From positions 496,001 to 560,000 of the forward strand of contig NZ_OX458333.1 in assembly GCF_949769195.1 (NCBI RefSeq): DNA of 64,000 nt, given 5' to 3'. Under the pieces are notes generated by a model. It did not search any database and was not told where the DNA came from. It worked only from the letters and a program-made list of their open reading frames with translations. Both the position numbers and the translations under genes were made by a program. Shown here piece after piece: positions 1 through 8,439 of the stretch. The stretch comes from Methylocaldum szegediense. Its GTDB lineage: Bacteria > Pseudomonadota > Gammaproteobacteria > Methylococcales > Methylococcaceae. The stretch's first letter is position 1, and every line of letters begins with the position of its first letter.

Positions 1-1714
1 ATCCGGTCGGTACTTTGGCGAAAGCGAGAAAATTCAGGCTATTGAGCGCCACGTAAAGCACCAGGACGATGCCCGTGATGCGGATCAGCCGCGCGGTCAG
101 CCGGGAATAGCCTTCGCCGAAGGCGCTGAAGAACCGATTGAAACCGCGGAAAAACCATCCAAAAAGGCGATCGATCAAGCGCGTGAACCAATCTCTATCC
201 CCGTGCGCACGGTCCAGAAGGACGGCGCAGAGCGCCGGGCTGAGCGTGAGCGAATTGAACGTGGAAATGATCGTGGATACCGAGATGGTCAGGGCAAACT
301 GCTTGTAAAACGCACCGGATACGCCGGTGATGAAGGCCGTCGGCACAAAAACCGCGACCAGGACCAGTGAAGTCGCGATGATCGGACCGACGACTTCTTC
401 CATGGCCCGACGGGTCGCTTCCCGGGCCTTGAGGCCAAGCGCCATGTTTCGTTCCACGTTTTCGACCACGACGATGGCGTCGTCCACGACGATACCGATA
501 GCAAGGACCAGCCCGAACAGTGAAAGCGTGTTCAGCGACAATCCCATGGCAGCCATTACCGCGAAGGTGCCGACCAGGGACACGGGTACTGCCAGCAATG
601 GGATGATCGTGGCTCGCCAGTTCTGAAGGAACACCATGACCACGACCACGACCAGCACGATGGCCTCGAAGAGGGTCTGAACGACCGCGGCGATCGACTG
701 CGTGACGAATACCACCGTGTCATAGACCAGGAGATAGTCAAGCCCTTCTGGAAAGCGCTGTTTGAGCCTTTCCATGGCTTCCACTACAGCCTTCTTGGTT
801 TCGATTGCGTTGGAGCCCGGCAACTGGAAAATGGCGATGCCAACCGTCGGTATACCGTCGAGCTTGAGCGACGAGCTGTAGTCCTTGGCTCCAAGTTCGA
901 TTCTCGCGACGTCTTTGAGTCGTGTGACCTGTCCGTCCTTTCCGGTCTTGATGACGATGTCGCCGAATTGAGATTCGTCCGCCAAACGCCCCATGGTAGT
1001 CACGGTGAGCTGGAAATCGAGACCGCCGGGTGTGGGTGGCTGCCCTACTACGCCAGCGGCTACCTGGACGTTTTGTTCGCGGATGGCCTGGACCACGTCG
1101 CTCGCGGTCAGGTTGCGGGCCGCGACCTTTTCCGGGTCCAGCCAAACCCTCATGCTGTATTCCCGTTCGCCGAACAGGGTGATGTCGCCGACGCCGGGCA
1201 GCCGGGCGAGCACATCCCGGATCTGCAGCAGAGCGTAATTGCTGAGATAAACGGAATCGTAGCGGCCGTCGGGCGAAATCAAATTCACCACCAGGCTCAG
1301 ATCGGGGCTGCGCTTACGTACGGTAATCCCCTGTCGGCGCACTTCTTCCGGCAGTTTCGGCTCGGCCAGAGCCAGCCGGTTCTGTACCAGTACTTGCGAC
1401 TTATCGAGATCGGTTCCCGGCTTGAACGTGATGGTCAGGCGCATGACCCCTTCGTTGGTGGACTGGGACGACATGTACAACATATCTTCAACGCCGTTGA
1501 TCTCCTGCTCGATGGGCGTCGCCACCGTTTCGGCCAACACCTGGGCATTCGCACCCGGGTAGGTTGCGCTGACTTGGATGGTGGGCGGCGCGATTTCAGG
1601 GTATTGCGCGATGGATAGGGAAAAGGCCGCGAGTCCGCCAACCAGAACGATGAGAATGGAAAGGACCGACGCGAAGATGGGACGGTCGATGAAAAAATGA
1701 GTGAATCTCGTCAT
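1..1714 (-). CDS. RND efflux pump, inner-membrane subunit (partial)
   Basis: Proton-driven RND transporter of the AcrB/MexB/MexF family, which exports drugs or other hydrophobic compounds through a tripartite envelope complex. Only the N-terminal ~571 of a usual ~1,040 residues lie in the window; the gene continues past position 1. The product starts MTRFTHFFIDRPIFA, the usual N-terminal stub plus TM1, and the motif GIVVDDAIVVVENVE near residue 405 carries the paired aspartates of TM4 used for proton relay. Its start lies 14 bp downstream of the adaptor gene on the same strand, so the two form an operon. Substrate cannot be told from sequence. Confidence 0.93.
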   Translation of the reverse strand, partial: MTRFTHFFIDRPIFASVLSILIVLVGGLAAFSLSIAQYPEIAPPTIQVSATYPGANAQVLAETVATPIEQEINGVEDMLYMSSQSTNEGVMRLTITFKPGTDLDKSQVLVQNRLALAEPKLPEEVRRQGITVRKRSPDLSLVVNLISPDGRYDSVYLSNYALLQIRDVLARLPGVGDITLFGEREYSMRVWLDPEKVAARNLTASDVVQAIREQNVQVAAGVVGQPPTPGGLDFQLTVTTMGRLADESQFGDIVIKTGKDGQVTRLKDVARIELGAKDYSSSLKLDGIPTVGIAIFQLPGSNAIETKKAVVEAMERLKQRFPEGLDYLLVYDTVVFVTQSIAAVVQTLFEAIVLVVVVVMVFLQNWRATIIPLLAVPVSLVGTFAVMAAMGLSLNTLSLFGLVLAIGIVVDDAIVVVENVERNMALGLKAREATRRAMEEVVGPIIATSLVLVAVFVPTAFITGVSGAFYKQFALTISVSTIISTFNSLTLSPALCAVLLDRAHGDRDWFTRLIDRLFGWFFRGFNRFFSAFGEGYSRLTARLIRITGIVLVLYVALNSLNFLAFAKVPTG

Positions 1715-1728
1715 ATTCGGAGGCGTGC

Positions 1729-2913
1729 CTACGATGAACTGCCGTCGATTGCCGCGAGAGGGATTCGCTCCGCTTCGATTCGGGTGCCGGGACTTAGCTT
1801 GTGAACGCCTTCGATGACCACCCAGTCGTCGGGCTGCAATCCTTCCGAGATCACTCGCATCTGACCCGTTACGGTACCGGGCACGATCCGACGGTATTCG
1901 ACCGAGCCGTCGTCTTTCGCAACCCAGACAAACTTCTGCCCCTGGTCGGTTCCGACGGCTCTGTCCGGAACCAGCAGACCTTGATAGGGCGCGCTTCCCG
2001 GCACGCGAAGCCTGGCGAAGAATCCGGGGCTCAAGAATTCGTTCGGATTACTGAAAACCGCTCTGGCGCGCAAAGTGCCCGTGCTGGGATCCATGCGCGG
2101 GTCGATGTAATCGATATAGCCTTCATGCGGAAAGTCGGATTCATCGATAAGGGCCAACTTCGCGGTAATGCGAGTTTCGCGGGCGCTGGTCCGCTTCCCG
2201 GCTTCCGCCAAGCGCCTGTACTTCAGGACCGCCCGTTCGTCCACGTCCACGTATACGTAAACCGGATCGACGGATACGATGATCGTCAGCAGAGTCCCGG
2301 CCCCGCCGCCGCTCACCAGGTTTCCCTGAGTGACGAACTCGCGTCCGATACGGCCGCTGATCGGTGCTCTTATTTCGGTGAATTCTAGATTCAGCCTGGC
2401 CATCTGCGCTGCCGCTTCTGCCGCCCGAACGGCGGCCGCAGCCTCGCGTTGGCCTTTGCTTCGGGCGTCGTATTCTTCTTCGGAGATGGCTTTGGCTCGC
2501 CTGAGATGTTCCGCCCGCTGTAAGTCGTTCTTAGCCAATTCGAGGCGTGCCCGAGCGCGCTCGAGTTCTCCTTCCGCACGCTTCAGTTCGGCTTGGTATG
2601 GGCGGGGATCGATGACAAACAATAGATCGCCCTTTTTTACCTTGTCGCCGGCCTTGAAGTTGACTTTGTCCAGGTAGCCGTCGATTCTCGCACGCACTTC
2701 CACGGTTTCCATCGCTTCGATTCGCCCCGTGTATTCGTCCCACTCCAAGACTTCCTTTTGCAGCGGCTGGGCGACTTTGACTTTAACTGGCGGCGCCTCG
2801 GCTTCGGCCGCGGGGGCATCCGATTGGCCGCCGCAGCCAATGAGCAGCGCGGCGAGCACAGCGAAGAGACCTAGCCATAGCGTGATGCGGCGAAACGTAT
2901 TGTCGGGAAACAT
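1729..2913 (-). CDS. RND efflux periplasmic adaptor lipoprotein (MexE/AcrA type)
   Basis: Membrane-fusion subunit that links the RND pump to an outer-membrane channel. The 394-residue product has a lipoprotein signal with lipobox LLIGC (acylated Cys about residue 27), then a barrel-sandwich/lipoyl half near residue 70, a long alpha-helical hairpin rich in Arg, Glu and Ala (about 105-165), the second lipoyl half, and beta-barrel and membrane-proximal domains to the C-terminus. It is the first gene of the pump operon and is divergent from a TetR regulator, which probably controls it. No outer-membrane channel gene is visible, so it lies outside the window or is shared. Confidence 0.92.
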   Translation of the reverse strand: MFPDNTFRRITLWLGLFAVLAALLIGCGGQSDAPAAEAEAPPVKVKVAQPLQKEVLEWDEYTGRIEAMETVEVRARIDGYLDKVNFKAGDKVKKGDLLFVIDPRPYQAELKRAEGELERARARLELAKNDLQRAEHLRRAKAISEEEYDARSKGQREAAAAVRAAEAAAQMARLNLEFTEIRAPISGRIGREFVTQGNLVSGGGAGTLLTIIVSVDPVYVYVDVDERAVLKYRRLAEAGKRTSARETRITAKLALIDESDFPHEGYIDYIDPRMDPSTGTLRARAVFSNPNEFLSPGFFARLRVPGSAPYQGLLVPDRAVGTDQGQKFVWVAKDDGSVEYRRIVPGTVTGQMRVISEGLQPDDWVVIEGVHKLSPGTRIEAERIPLAAIDGSSS

Positions 2914-3040
2914 TAGAAATCGAGGACTAAAAATGGATGTGATAAACAGCAGCCTTCAACGCCCGAAAACGAAGCTCGCATAAGTTTTGCTAATCAAGCG
3001 GGAACGGCCGGGGTGGCGACACGGTACAAAAAGAAAAGGT

Positions 3041-3050
3041 AAGATATCTT
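3041..3050. promoter_or_regulatory. Palindrome in adaptor/TetR divergent promoter region
   Basis: The perfect palindrome AAGATATCTT sits in the 197-bp space between the divergent adaptor gene and TetR gene, 61 bp before the TetR start. Its position suits an operator for the local TetR protein. It is short and could be chance in an AT-rich promoter. Confidence 0.3.
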
Positions 3051-3110
3051 TTCATTATTCTCGCTAAACTGGATGGCTATGTCCATCGATCTACAAAAAT
3101 AGTAACGATA

Positions 3111-3749
3111 ATGAATCGAATAGGCCGCCCGAGAAAGGGAGAAATTACGATCCGCCAGAATCAGCTTCTCGATCACGCTCTTCGGCTTTTCGTGGAAAGA
3201 GGATATGGCAACGTAAGCCTGGAAACGATTGCTCGCGAAGCTCGCGTGTCTCTTCGCACCATTTACCGGTACTTCGGCGGTAAAGCGGACCTATTCGGAG
3301 CTGTCATCCGCCACTATAGCGATCTATTGGTGGCCACGCTGCCCTTGGACCAGGCACTGGCAAGACCCCTGGAAGAAACCCTGGTCGGGTTTGGAAAACA
3401 TTTCCTGTTTCGGATTACCCGCCCGGAAATCATTCGCCTGCGGGCGCAACTGATCGCCGAAGCTCACCAATTTCCGGAGCTGGCCGCTGAATTTTACGAG
3501 CAAGGGCCGCAGCGAACTCTGAGCAGGCTTGCGAAATTTTTTACGATGCATCAGCAAGCGGGACATGTGAAAGCCATAGATCCGGCTTTTTTGGCCGGCC
3601 AGTTCGTAAACGCCCTTCGCGGTGAGCGCTTTCAGCGACAACAGCTAGGTCTCGAAAGTGCTCCGACCGAGGAAGAAGTCGAGCGTTGGACCCGGCAGGC
3701 GGTCAAATTATTTTTGCAGGGCTGTTTGAATCATACGAATACGGCGTGA
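3111..3749 (+). CDS. TetR/AcrR family transcriptional regulator
   Basis: Ligand-responsive repressor of 212 residues. The N-terminal TetR HTH is clear (about residues 12-58: DHALRLFVERGYGNVSLETI, then EARVSLRTIYRYFGGKADLF). The C-terminal two thirds are an all-helical ligand-binding domain resembling the AefR-like TetR_C type. The gene starts with ATG and is transcribed away from the efflux adaptor/pump operon, the usual arrangement for a local repressor of an RND pump. The inducer is unknown. Confidence 0.9.
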   Translation: MNRIGRPRKGEITIRQNQLLDHALRLFVERGYGNVSLETIAREARVSLRTIYRYFGGKADLFGAVIRHYSDLLVATLPLDQALARPLEETLVGFGKHFLFRITRPEIIRLRAQLIAEAHQFPELAAEFYEQGPQRTLSRLAKFFTMHQQAGHVKAIDPAFLAGQFVNALRGERFQRQQLGLESAPTEEEVERWTRQAVKLFLQGCLNHTNTA

Positions 3750-4163
3750 AAGGCCGAGTTCGGCTCGGCGACGAAGGGTGGAACATCTGTAAGAGCCTTT
3801 CTCGGTAGGTTGCTTGTTCCGAGCTGCGCCGCGGGGACTTGTGACAGGCTCTAAGCTGGCACCGTCCGGAAAAAATAAAGCTGCCTTCGCAAGCAGCTTA
3901 TAGGAGAGGAGGAGGTAATGGGGAATCAGAAATAGGGTCCGATAGCGGCGCGTGTTCAGCTTGGCCTGTCCGTACTCCGCCAGCGCATAGGCCTTCAGCA
4001 GTACCATGGCATTTCGTTCGCCGTACCACAGCCCGGTCAGCGGGTCCTGCCACTCGGATCCAGCGTTTTCGCTGCTCGACGCCCTTCGTCGTTTCCAGCC
4101 GCATCCCCACAACAGGAAAACAGTTAGGCAGTGTTCCAATAATGTGCTCGCGGATGTTTTCAT
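3708..4163 (-). CDS. Hypothetical ORF, doubtful
   Basis: Open frame of 151 codons with no recognised family. Residues ~35-95 have protein-like composition (WQDPLTGLWYGERNAM, then a hydrophobic stretch near PHYLLLSYKLLAK). Two things argue against it as drawn: a good minus-strand terminator (3869-3900) lies inside the frame, and its end overlaps the TetR gene on the other strand. It may be a shorter real gene damaged at its 3' end, or chance. A second frame (3898-4221) ends at the terminator but looks less protein-like. Confidence 0.25.
   Translation of the reverse strand: MKTSASTLLEHCLTVFLLWGCGWKRRRASSSENAGSEWQDPLTGLWYGERNAMVLLKAYALAEYGQAKLNTRRYRTLFLIPHYLLLSYKLLAKAALFFPDGASLEPVTSPRGAARNKQPTEKGSYRCSTLRRRAELGLSRRIRMIQTALQK
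3869..3900 (-). terminator. Rho-independent terminator, minus strand
   Basis: Read on the minus strand, a 7-bp stem (AAGCTGC/GCAGCTT) with an 8-nt loop is followed by a tract of six T. It implies that a transcript from about 3.9-4.2 kb ends here. Confidence 0.6.
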
Positions 4164-4555
4164 AGACAGCCCTCACAGAACGACGCCGAAGGTAACTTCC
4201 GACAGGTCTTGGTCGGTCCACTTTTAAGAAAACGTTACCGGTCGAAAATCATGCTTGCTAATTATTAAGCACGATTCATACCATTACCTCATACGGGGCT
4301 CGCTCCAGAATTCGGCACAATATTGAGGATGAAAACGCTCTCTCTTCCCGCAAGAGAGGCGTCTCAAACCGGGATCTGCACCAAGATGTGGCTTTTTTGG
4401 CATTTTGAGGCATTCTATTGGTTCGTTCCCACCGATTGCTGACGGCGCGTAAACTTCGCCGACGGCGAGAGTGAAGAGGCTGGGAAACTTTATTGAGCGA
4501 GACTCGATCAGTTGTTGTGAGATGAGGTAAGCCTGATCGCACAGGGGTGAACATC
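4164..4555. other. Intergenic stretch without supported gene
   Basis: About 390 bp without convincing coding signal. It holds small inverted repeats: CTCTCTT/AAGAGAG around 4340-4360 and CGCCG/CGGCG near 4455-4468. None has a T-tract. The promoter of the small repeat protein at 4556 presumably lies at its right end. Confidence 0.5.
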
Positions 4556-4846
4556 GTGAAAAATGCAATTTTATTCGGCGGATTTTTATTAGCGTTATCG
4601 TCGGTCTGTCTGGCTGGGGACGATGAACGGTATCCAGCCTACGATTTTGAGCCAAAAGTGATCATTTCGGCGCCCGGAGAGGCAGGGAGCGGGGGATCCG
4701 CGGCAGAAAGCCCGCAGCGGGATCCGAAGTATCCGGCCGCTTATTTCGAGCCGGAAGTGATCGTACGGGCCCCGGAAGAGAGCCCGCAGCCGGATCCGCG
4801 ATACCCAGCTGCTTACTTCGAACCGAAAGTCATTTATCAGGAATAG
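4556..4846 (+). CDS. Small secreted protein with three YPAAYFEP-type repeats
   Basis: The 96-residue product has a signal peptide (residues 1-20, MKNAILFGG...SSVCLAG). The mature part is almost only three copies of a short unit: ERYPAYDFEPKVI, DPKYPAAYFEPEVI and DPRYPAAYFEPKVI, joined by acidic Pro/Ser linkers (APEESPQP). The third copy ends the protein. I chose the GTG at 4556 because AGGGG lies 8 nt upstream and it gives a compact signal peptide; an in-frame GTG at 4547 is possible. No family is recognised. The Tyr/Pro/Phe/Glu repeat suggests a small periplasmic or surface ligand-binding or scaffold peptide, but no function is assigned. Confidence 0.65.
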   Translation: MKNAILFGGFLLALSSVCLAGDDERYPAYDFEPKVIISAPGEAGSGGSAAESPQRDPKYPAAYFEPEVIVRAPEESPQPDPRYPAAYFEPKVIYQE

Positions 4847-4870
4847 AAAAAAAGCGAGCCTCCGGGCTCG
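4844..4870 (-). terminator. Terminator, minus strand (perhaps bidirectional)
   Basis: Stem CGAGCC/GGCTCG with loop TCCG. On the minus strand it is followed by a run of seven T (the A run at 4847-4853), fitting a terminator for the glycine-zipper gene. On the plus strand it directly follows the repeat-protein stop codon but has only a short T stretch. A second hairpin, a 9-bp stem AGCGGTCCC/GGGACCGCT, sits at 4887-4914 without a T-tract. Confidence 0.65.
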
Positions 4871-4990
4871 TGGTTTAGAGCGCGCGAGCGGTCCCATTGT
4901 AACTAGGGACCGCTTGCGGCTTCATGGACGATTTTCGGCAGACTTGGCGTTGTCCGGTGCAATCGGGTTAATGGAATCGGCGTGAGCCAT

Positions 4991-5314
4991 TCAGTTCCGG
5001 TAGGGGTAGGTACGGGGCTGCCGGTGAGGGGCGGAGTGGTGGCCGCGGTTGTGACCTGCCTCGCGCTTATTCTTTTGATCGAGGTAATAGCCGGTCGCTC
5101 CGCCGACCACGGCTCCAACCGTGCCGCCTACGAGTGCACCGCTTGCGCTGTCGTCGGCGGCGTACCCGAGTAACGCACCGCCGGCCGCTCCGATAGCCGC
5201 GCCGGTCAGCGTCTTGTTGTAAGAATTCGGGCCGCGGTTGTGATATCCGCTGGAAGCGCAGCCCGAAAGCGCGATCAGTATCCGTGTAGCTCCCTGAACC
5301 GTGGCTGAACGCAA
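4991..5314 (-). CDS. Glycine-zipper lipoprotein-like protein, start uncertain
   Basis: The product of up to 107 residues contains LSGC (lipobox-like), then a strongly Gly/Ala zipper (GAAIGAAGGALLGYA, GGTVGAVVGGATGYYLD), typical of small envelope glycine-zipper proteins, and a basic/His-rich tail. The frame has no ATG or GTG start; the only candidate is TTG at 5314, and the hydrophobic part before the lipobox (RILIALSGC) is unusually short. Either the start is TTG with a minimal signal, or the 5' end has suffered a frameshift or deletion. It lies downstream of glpK on the same strand. Confidence 0.6.
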   Translation of the reverse strand: MRSATVQGATRILIALSGCASSGYHNRGPNSYNKTLTGAAIGAAGGALLGYAADDSASGALVGGTVGAVVGGATGYYLDQKNKREAGHNRGHHSAPHRQPRTYPYRN

Positions 5315-5412
5315 GCTGTACCGAAGATGAACGGGCGGGGAACCTTGAAGTTCTCGTCGATTCTCGAAGCCGGTCCGAGCAGGCGGATCGAATCAACGAA
5401 GAAGAAAACGCT

Positions 5413-6909
5413 CTAATCGATCCAGCCTAAGCTTCGCGTGACCGCCTTGGTCCACCCGGCATAGAGCCGCTCCCGGTTCGCCGCCGCCATTTTGGGATGC
5501 CATTCCTTGTCCTTTTGCCACAGATCGCGGATCTCATCGATGTCCTTCCAAAAGCCGACGGCGAGACCGGCCGCGTAAGCGGCTCCGAGCGCGGTCGTTT
5601 CCGCCAAAGCGGGACGAATGATGGGGATCCCTAGGATATCGGACTGAAATTGCATGAGGAGTTCGTTGACGACCATGCCGCCATCGACCTTGAGTGCATC
5701 GAGCTGCAGGCCGGTTTCCCGGCACATTGCGTCTACGATGTCGCGGGTTTGATAGGCAGTAGCTTCCAGGGCGGCGCGGGCGAAGTGGCCTTTGTTGATA
5801 TAACGGGTCAGTCCGACCACGACTCCGCGCGCGTCGGCGCGCCAGTACGGCGCAAACAGACCTGAGAAAGCGGGGACGATATACATGCCTCCGTTGTCCT
5901 CGACGGTATTGGCAAGCGATTCGACCTCGGTGGACGTGCGAATGAGTCCCAAATTATCCCTGAGCCACTGAACCAAGGCTCCGGCGATGGCTATCGAACC
6001 TTCGAGCGCGAAGACCGAAGGGCCATCGCCGAGTCGATACGCGACCGTCGTGATAAGCCCATGATGGGATTGCACAGGTTTGGGGCCAGTGTTCAGTAGC
6101 AAGAAGGCTCCCGTGCCATAGGTGTTCTTGGCATCCCCGGCGGAGAAGCAGGTTTGCCCGAATAGAGCAGCCTGCTGATCGCCCAGAATCCCCGCGACTG
6201 GGACCTCAGCGAAGATCCCTTTGGCGATCCCGTAAACCTCGGAGGACGAATGAATCGCGGGCAGGACGGACGCAGGTATGTTCATGGCGGCGAGGAGTCG
6301 GTCGTCCCAGGCGAGGGTTTCGAGATTCATCAGCAGCGTGCGCGAGGCGTTGGTCACATCGGTAATATGGATACCGCCATCCTTGCCGCCGGTCAGGTTC
6401 CAAACCAGCCAGGAATCGATCGTGCCGCACAGCAACTCGCCGCGATAGGCGCGCGCTCTGAGCCCGTCTACGTGATCCAACAGCCATTGGAGTTTGGGCC
6501 CGGAAAAATAAGTCGCGATAGGCAGCCCGGTGATCGTGCGGAATCGATCCGGACCGACTTCGATGGATAGCCGCTCGCAAATCTCCGCACTGCGCGTGTC
6601 TTGCCAAACGATGGCGGGATAAACCGGATTCCCGGTGTTCTTGTCCCAGAGCACGACTGTTTCACGTTGGTTGGTTACACCGAGCGCCGCGATTTCATCC
6701 GTGTTGATTTCCGCTTTTTGCATGGCCTCTGTCGCCACTGTCTGAGTATTGCGCCAGATTTCCAGCGGATCGTGCTCTATCCAGCCGGGTTTCGGATAAA
6801 ACTGGCGGTGCTCGGCTTGTGCCAAAGAAACTGCCTGGCCGGTCTGATCGAAAATCATGCATCGGGTGCTGCTGGTACCTTGATCGATGACGGCGATATA
6901 GCGGGGCAT
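5413..6909 (-). CDS. glpK: Glycerol kinase
   Basis: FGGY-family kinase that makes sn-glycerol-3-phosphate from glycerol and ATP in the cytosol. The 498-residue product matches the family length. It has the N-terminal phosphate-binding motif [13 protein letters not shown] (residues ~9-21), the substrate region GWIEHDP (~42), WQDTRS near residue 102, [10 protein letters not shown] and the ATP-domain motif NTYGTGAF in the middle, and DGGMVVN near residue 410. No glpF, glpD or glpR lies beside it. Alone it may feed glycerol-3-phosphate into lipid synthesis rather than support growth on glycerol. Confidence 0.95.
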   Translation of the reverse strand: MPRYIAVIDQGTSSTRCMIFDQTGQAVSLAQAEHRQFYPKPGWIEHDPLEIWRNTQTVATEAMQKAEINTDEIAALGVTNQRETVVLWDKNTGNPVYPAIVWQDTRSAEICERLSIEVGPDRFRTITGLPIATYFSGPKLQWLLDHVDGLRARAYRGELLCGTIDSWLVWNLTGGKDGGIHITDVTNASRTLLMNLETLAWDDRLLAAMNIPASVLPAIHSSSEVYGIAKGIFAEVPVAGILGDQQAALFGQTCFSAGDAKNTYGTGAFLLLNTGPKPVQSHHGLITTVAYRLGDGPSVFALEGSIAIAGALVQWLRDNLGLIRTSTEVESLANTVEDNGGMYIVPAFSGLFAPYWRADARGVVVGLTRYINKGHFARAALEATAYQTRDIVDAMCRETGLQLDALKVDGGMVVNELLMQFQSDILGIPIIRPALAETTALGAAYAAGLAVGFWKDIDEIRDLWQKDKEWHPKMAAANRERLYAGWTKAVTRSLGWID

Positions 6910-7177
6910 AGGGTGATCTCGAAATGTGCTGGAATCTGGCGTTCGCCGACGATGACCTACCTACCACGGTTTCTTGATAAGAGCAAGGAAAGTTGTTGGC
7001 CGTGTCAGGCAAACACTTTCGCCATCCTCTCAGTTATCAGGCTTTGTCCGTCCGAGCGGGTGTTGAGTCGCATTAGCCGGTTTGCCTAATCAACTGAGAA
7101 AAATTATCATTTAGCTTTCCGAAAAACCGTGAATGTTGCACGGTTACCTAAAGTCGAATTTGAGAGGACCGAATACC

Positions 7178-7516
7178 ATGCACAAGAGGCTTTACTCCGG
7201 CCGGCTTATTGTATTGAGCATGCTCTTGATGATCGGCGGTTCCGTTTTGGCCGCGGAGACTTATACGCTGGTCATTAGAGAGCATCGTTTTGAACCGGCG
7301 GAGCTCGAGGTACCTGCAGGCCAGAAGATCAAGCTGGTCGTAAAAAACGAGGACCCGACTCCAGAGGAATTCGAGAGCCATTCGTTGAAAAGAGAAAAAA
7401 TCATCCCGGGCAAAAGCCAGATAACCCTTTCGATCGGGCCACTCGATCCTGGCACTTATGATTTCTTTGGCGAGTTTCACGAAGAAACCGCCAAGGGACG
7501 GATCATTGCAAAATAG
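7178..7516 (+). CDS. Periplasmic cupredoxin-fold protein paired with FTR1 permease
   Basis: The 112-residue product has a signal peptide (about 1-26, ending VLAAE) and one cupredoxin domain, as in the N-terminal part of EfeO. The usual His is present (FESHSL), but the place of the copper-ligand Cys holds Gly (YDFFGEFHEET) and no Met ligand follows, so a classical blue-copper site is absent. The ATG at 7178 is chosen because GAGAGG precedes it; an upstream in-frame ATG at 7133 would add a tail before the signal. It lies 18 bp before the FTR1 permease, so the likely role is binding or oxidising iron for uptake. Confidence 0.85.
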   Translation: MHKRLYSGRLIVLSMLLMIGGSVLAAETYTLVIREHRFEPAELEVPAGQKIKLVVKNEDPTPEEFESHSLKREKIIPGKSQITLSIGPLDPGTYDFFGEFHEETAKGRIIAK

Positions 7517-7534
7517 CACACCACTGAACTCAAC

Positions 7535-8359
7535 ATGTTAGCCACTGCAATCATCGTTTTTCGCGAGGTCATCGAGGCAGCGCTCGTGATTAGCGTCGTT
7601 ATGGCAGCCAGCCGCGGCGTCGCCGGTCGCGAGTGGTGGGTCTGGGGAGGTGTCGGAGGCGGTATCTTCGCCGCCTGCGTCGTTGCGGCTTTCGCTGAAA
7701 CGCTTGCGGAGGCGGCGTCGGGTATCGGACAGGAGCTTTTCAATGCATTCGTCTTGTTCACGGCGGTTGCGATGCTCGGTTGGCATAACATCTGGATGCA
7801 GCGTCACGGGCGTGCGCTTGCACAGGAGATGACTCGCGTAGGTAAAGCCGTGTTGTCGGGCGAGCGACCGCTCTATGCTCTGGCGATCGTAGTGGGGCTT
7901 GCGGTGTTGCGGGAAGGTTCGGAAGTCGTCCTCTTCTTGTATGGGATTGCCTCGGCTGGTGAAAACCAGACCGCTTCGATGGTGACAGGCGGAATGATCG
8001 GTATTTTGCTCGGTACCGGCGTGGGCTTGGCGATGTATTACGGTTTGCTGCGTATTCCCACGCGTCATCTATTCAAGGTTACCAGTTGGCTCATCTTGTT
8101 CCTGGCTGCCGGTTTGGCTTCGCAAGGAGCGGCCTATTTAGTGCAGGCCGATCTGCTTCCTCCCCTAGGCCGCGAGGTATGGAATACCTCGAATTGGCTG
8201 TCGGAAGACAGCTTGATCGGACAGGTTCTTCATACGCTGGTCGGTTACGTTTCCCGTCCGGATGGCGTACAAATCCTGTTCTATCTCGCGACGCTCGTCA
8301 TCATTGCCATTTTGATGCGGGTTTTCGGCGACAGGTCAGCCCAATCAGTTGGGCACTGA
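7535..8359 (+). CDS. FTR1 family iron permease (EfeU-like)
   Basis: Inner-membrane permease of 274 residues with about seven hydrophobic segments. Both signature acidic motifs of the Ftr1/EfeU family are present: FREVIEAALV (residues ~8-17) and LREGSEVVLFLYG in the middle, which bind Fe(III) in the family. It is directly downstream of the periplasmic cupredoxin-like protein and forms an uptake pair with it. No EfeB peroxidase gene is nearby. Methane oxidisers need much iron, but the link is only inference. Confidence 0.9.
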   Translation: MLATAIIVFREVIEAALVISVVMAASRGVAGREWWVWGGVGGGIFAACVVAAFAETLAEAASGIGQELFNAFVLFTAVAMLGWHNIWMQRHGRALAQEMTRVGKAVLSGERPLYALAIVVGLAVLREGSEVVLFLYGIASAGENQTASMVTGGMIGILLGTGVGLAMYYGLLRIPTRHLFKVTSWLILFLAAGLASQGAAYLVQADLLPPLGREVWNTSNWLSEDSLIGQVLHTLVGYVSRPDGVQILFYLATLVIIAILMRVFGDRSAQSVGH

Positions 8360-8439
8360 CGACGCTGACTGTCCTAGGCTCGTTGTCTATGGATGCCGCT
8401 GCCTTGTCTGCGGCCTCCAAAGGCGATTGAATATCCGTT

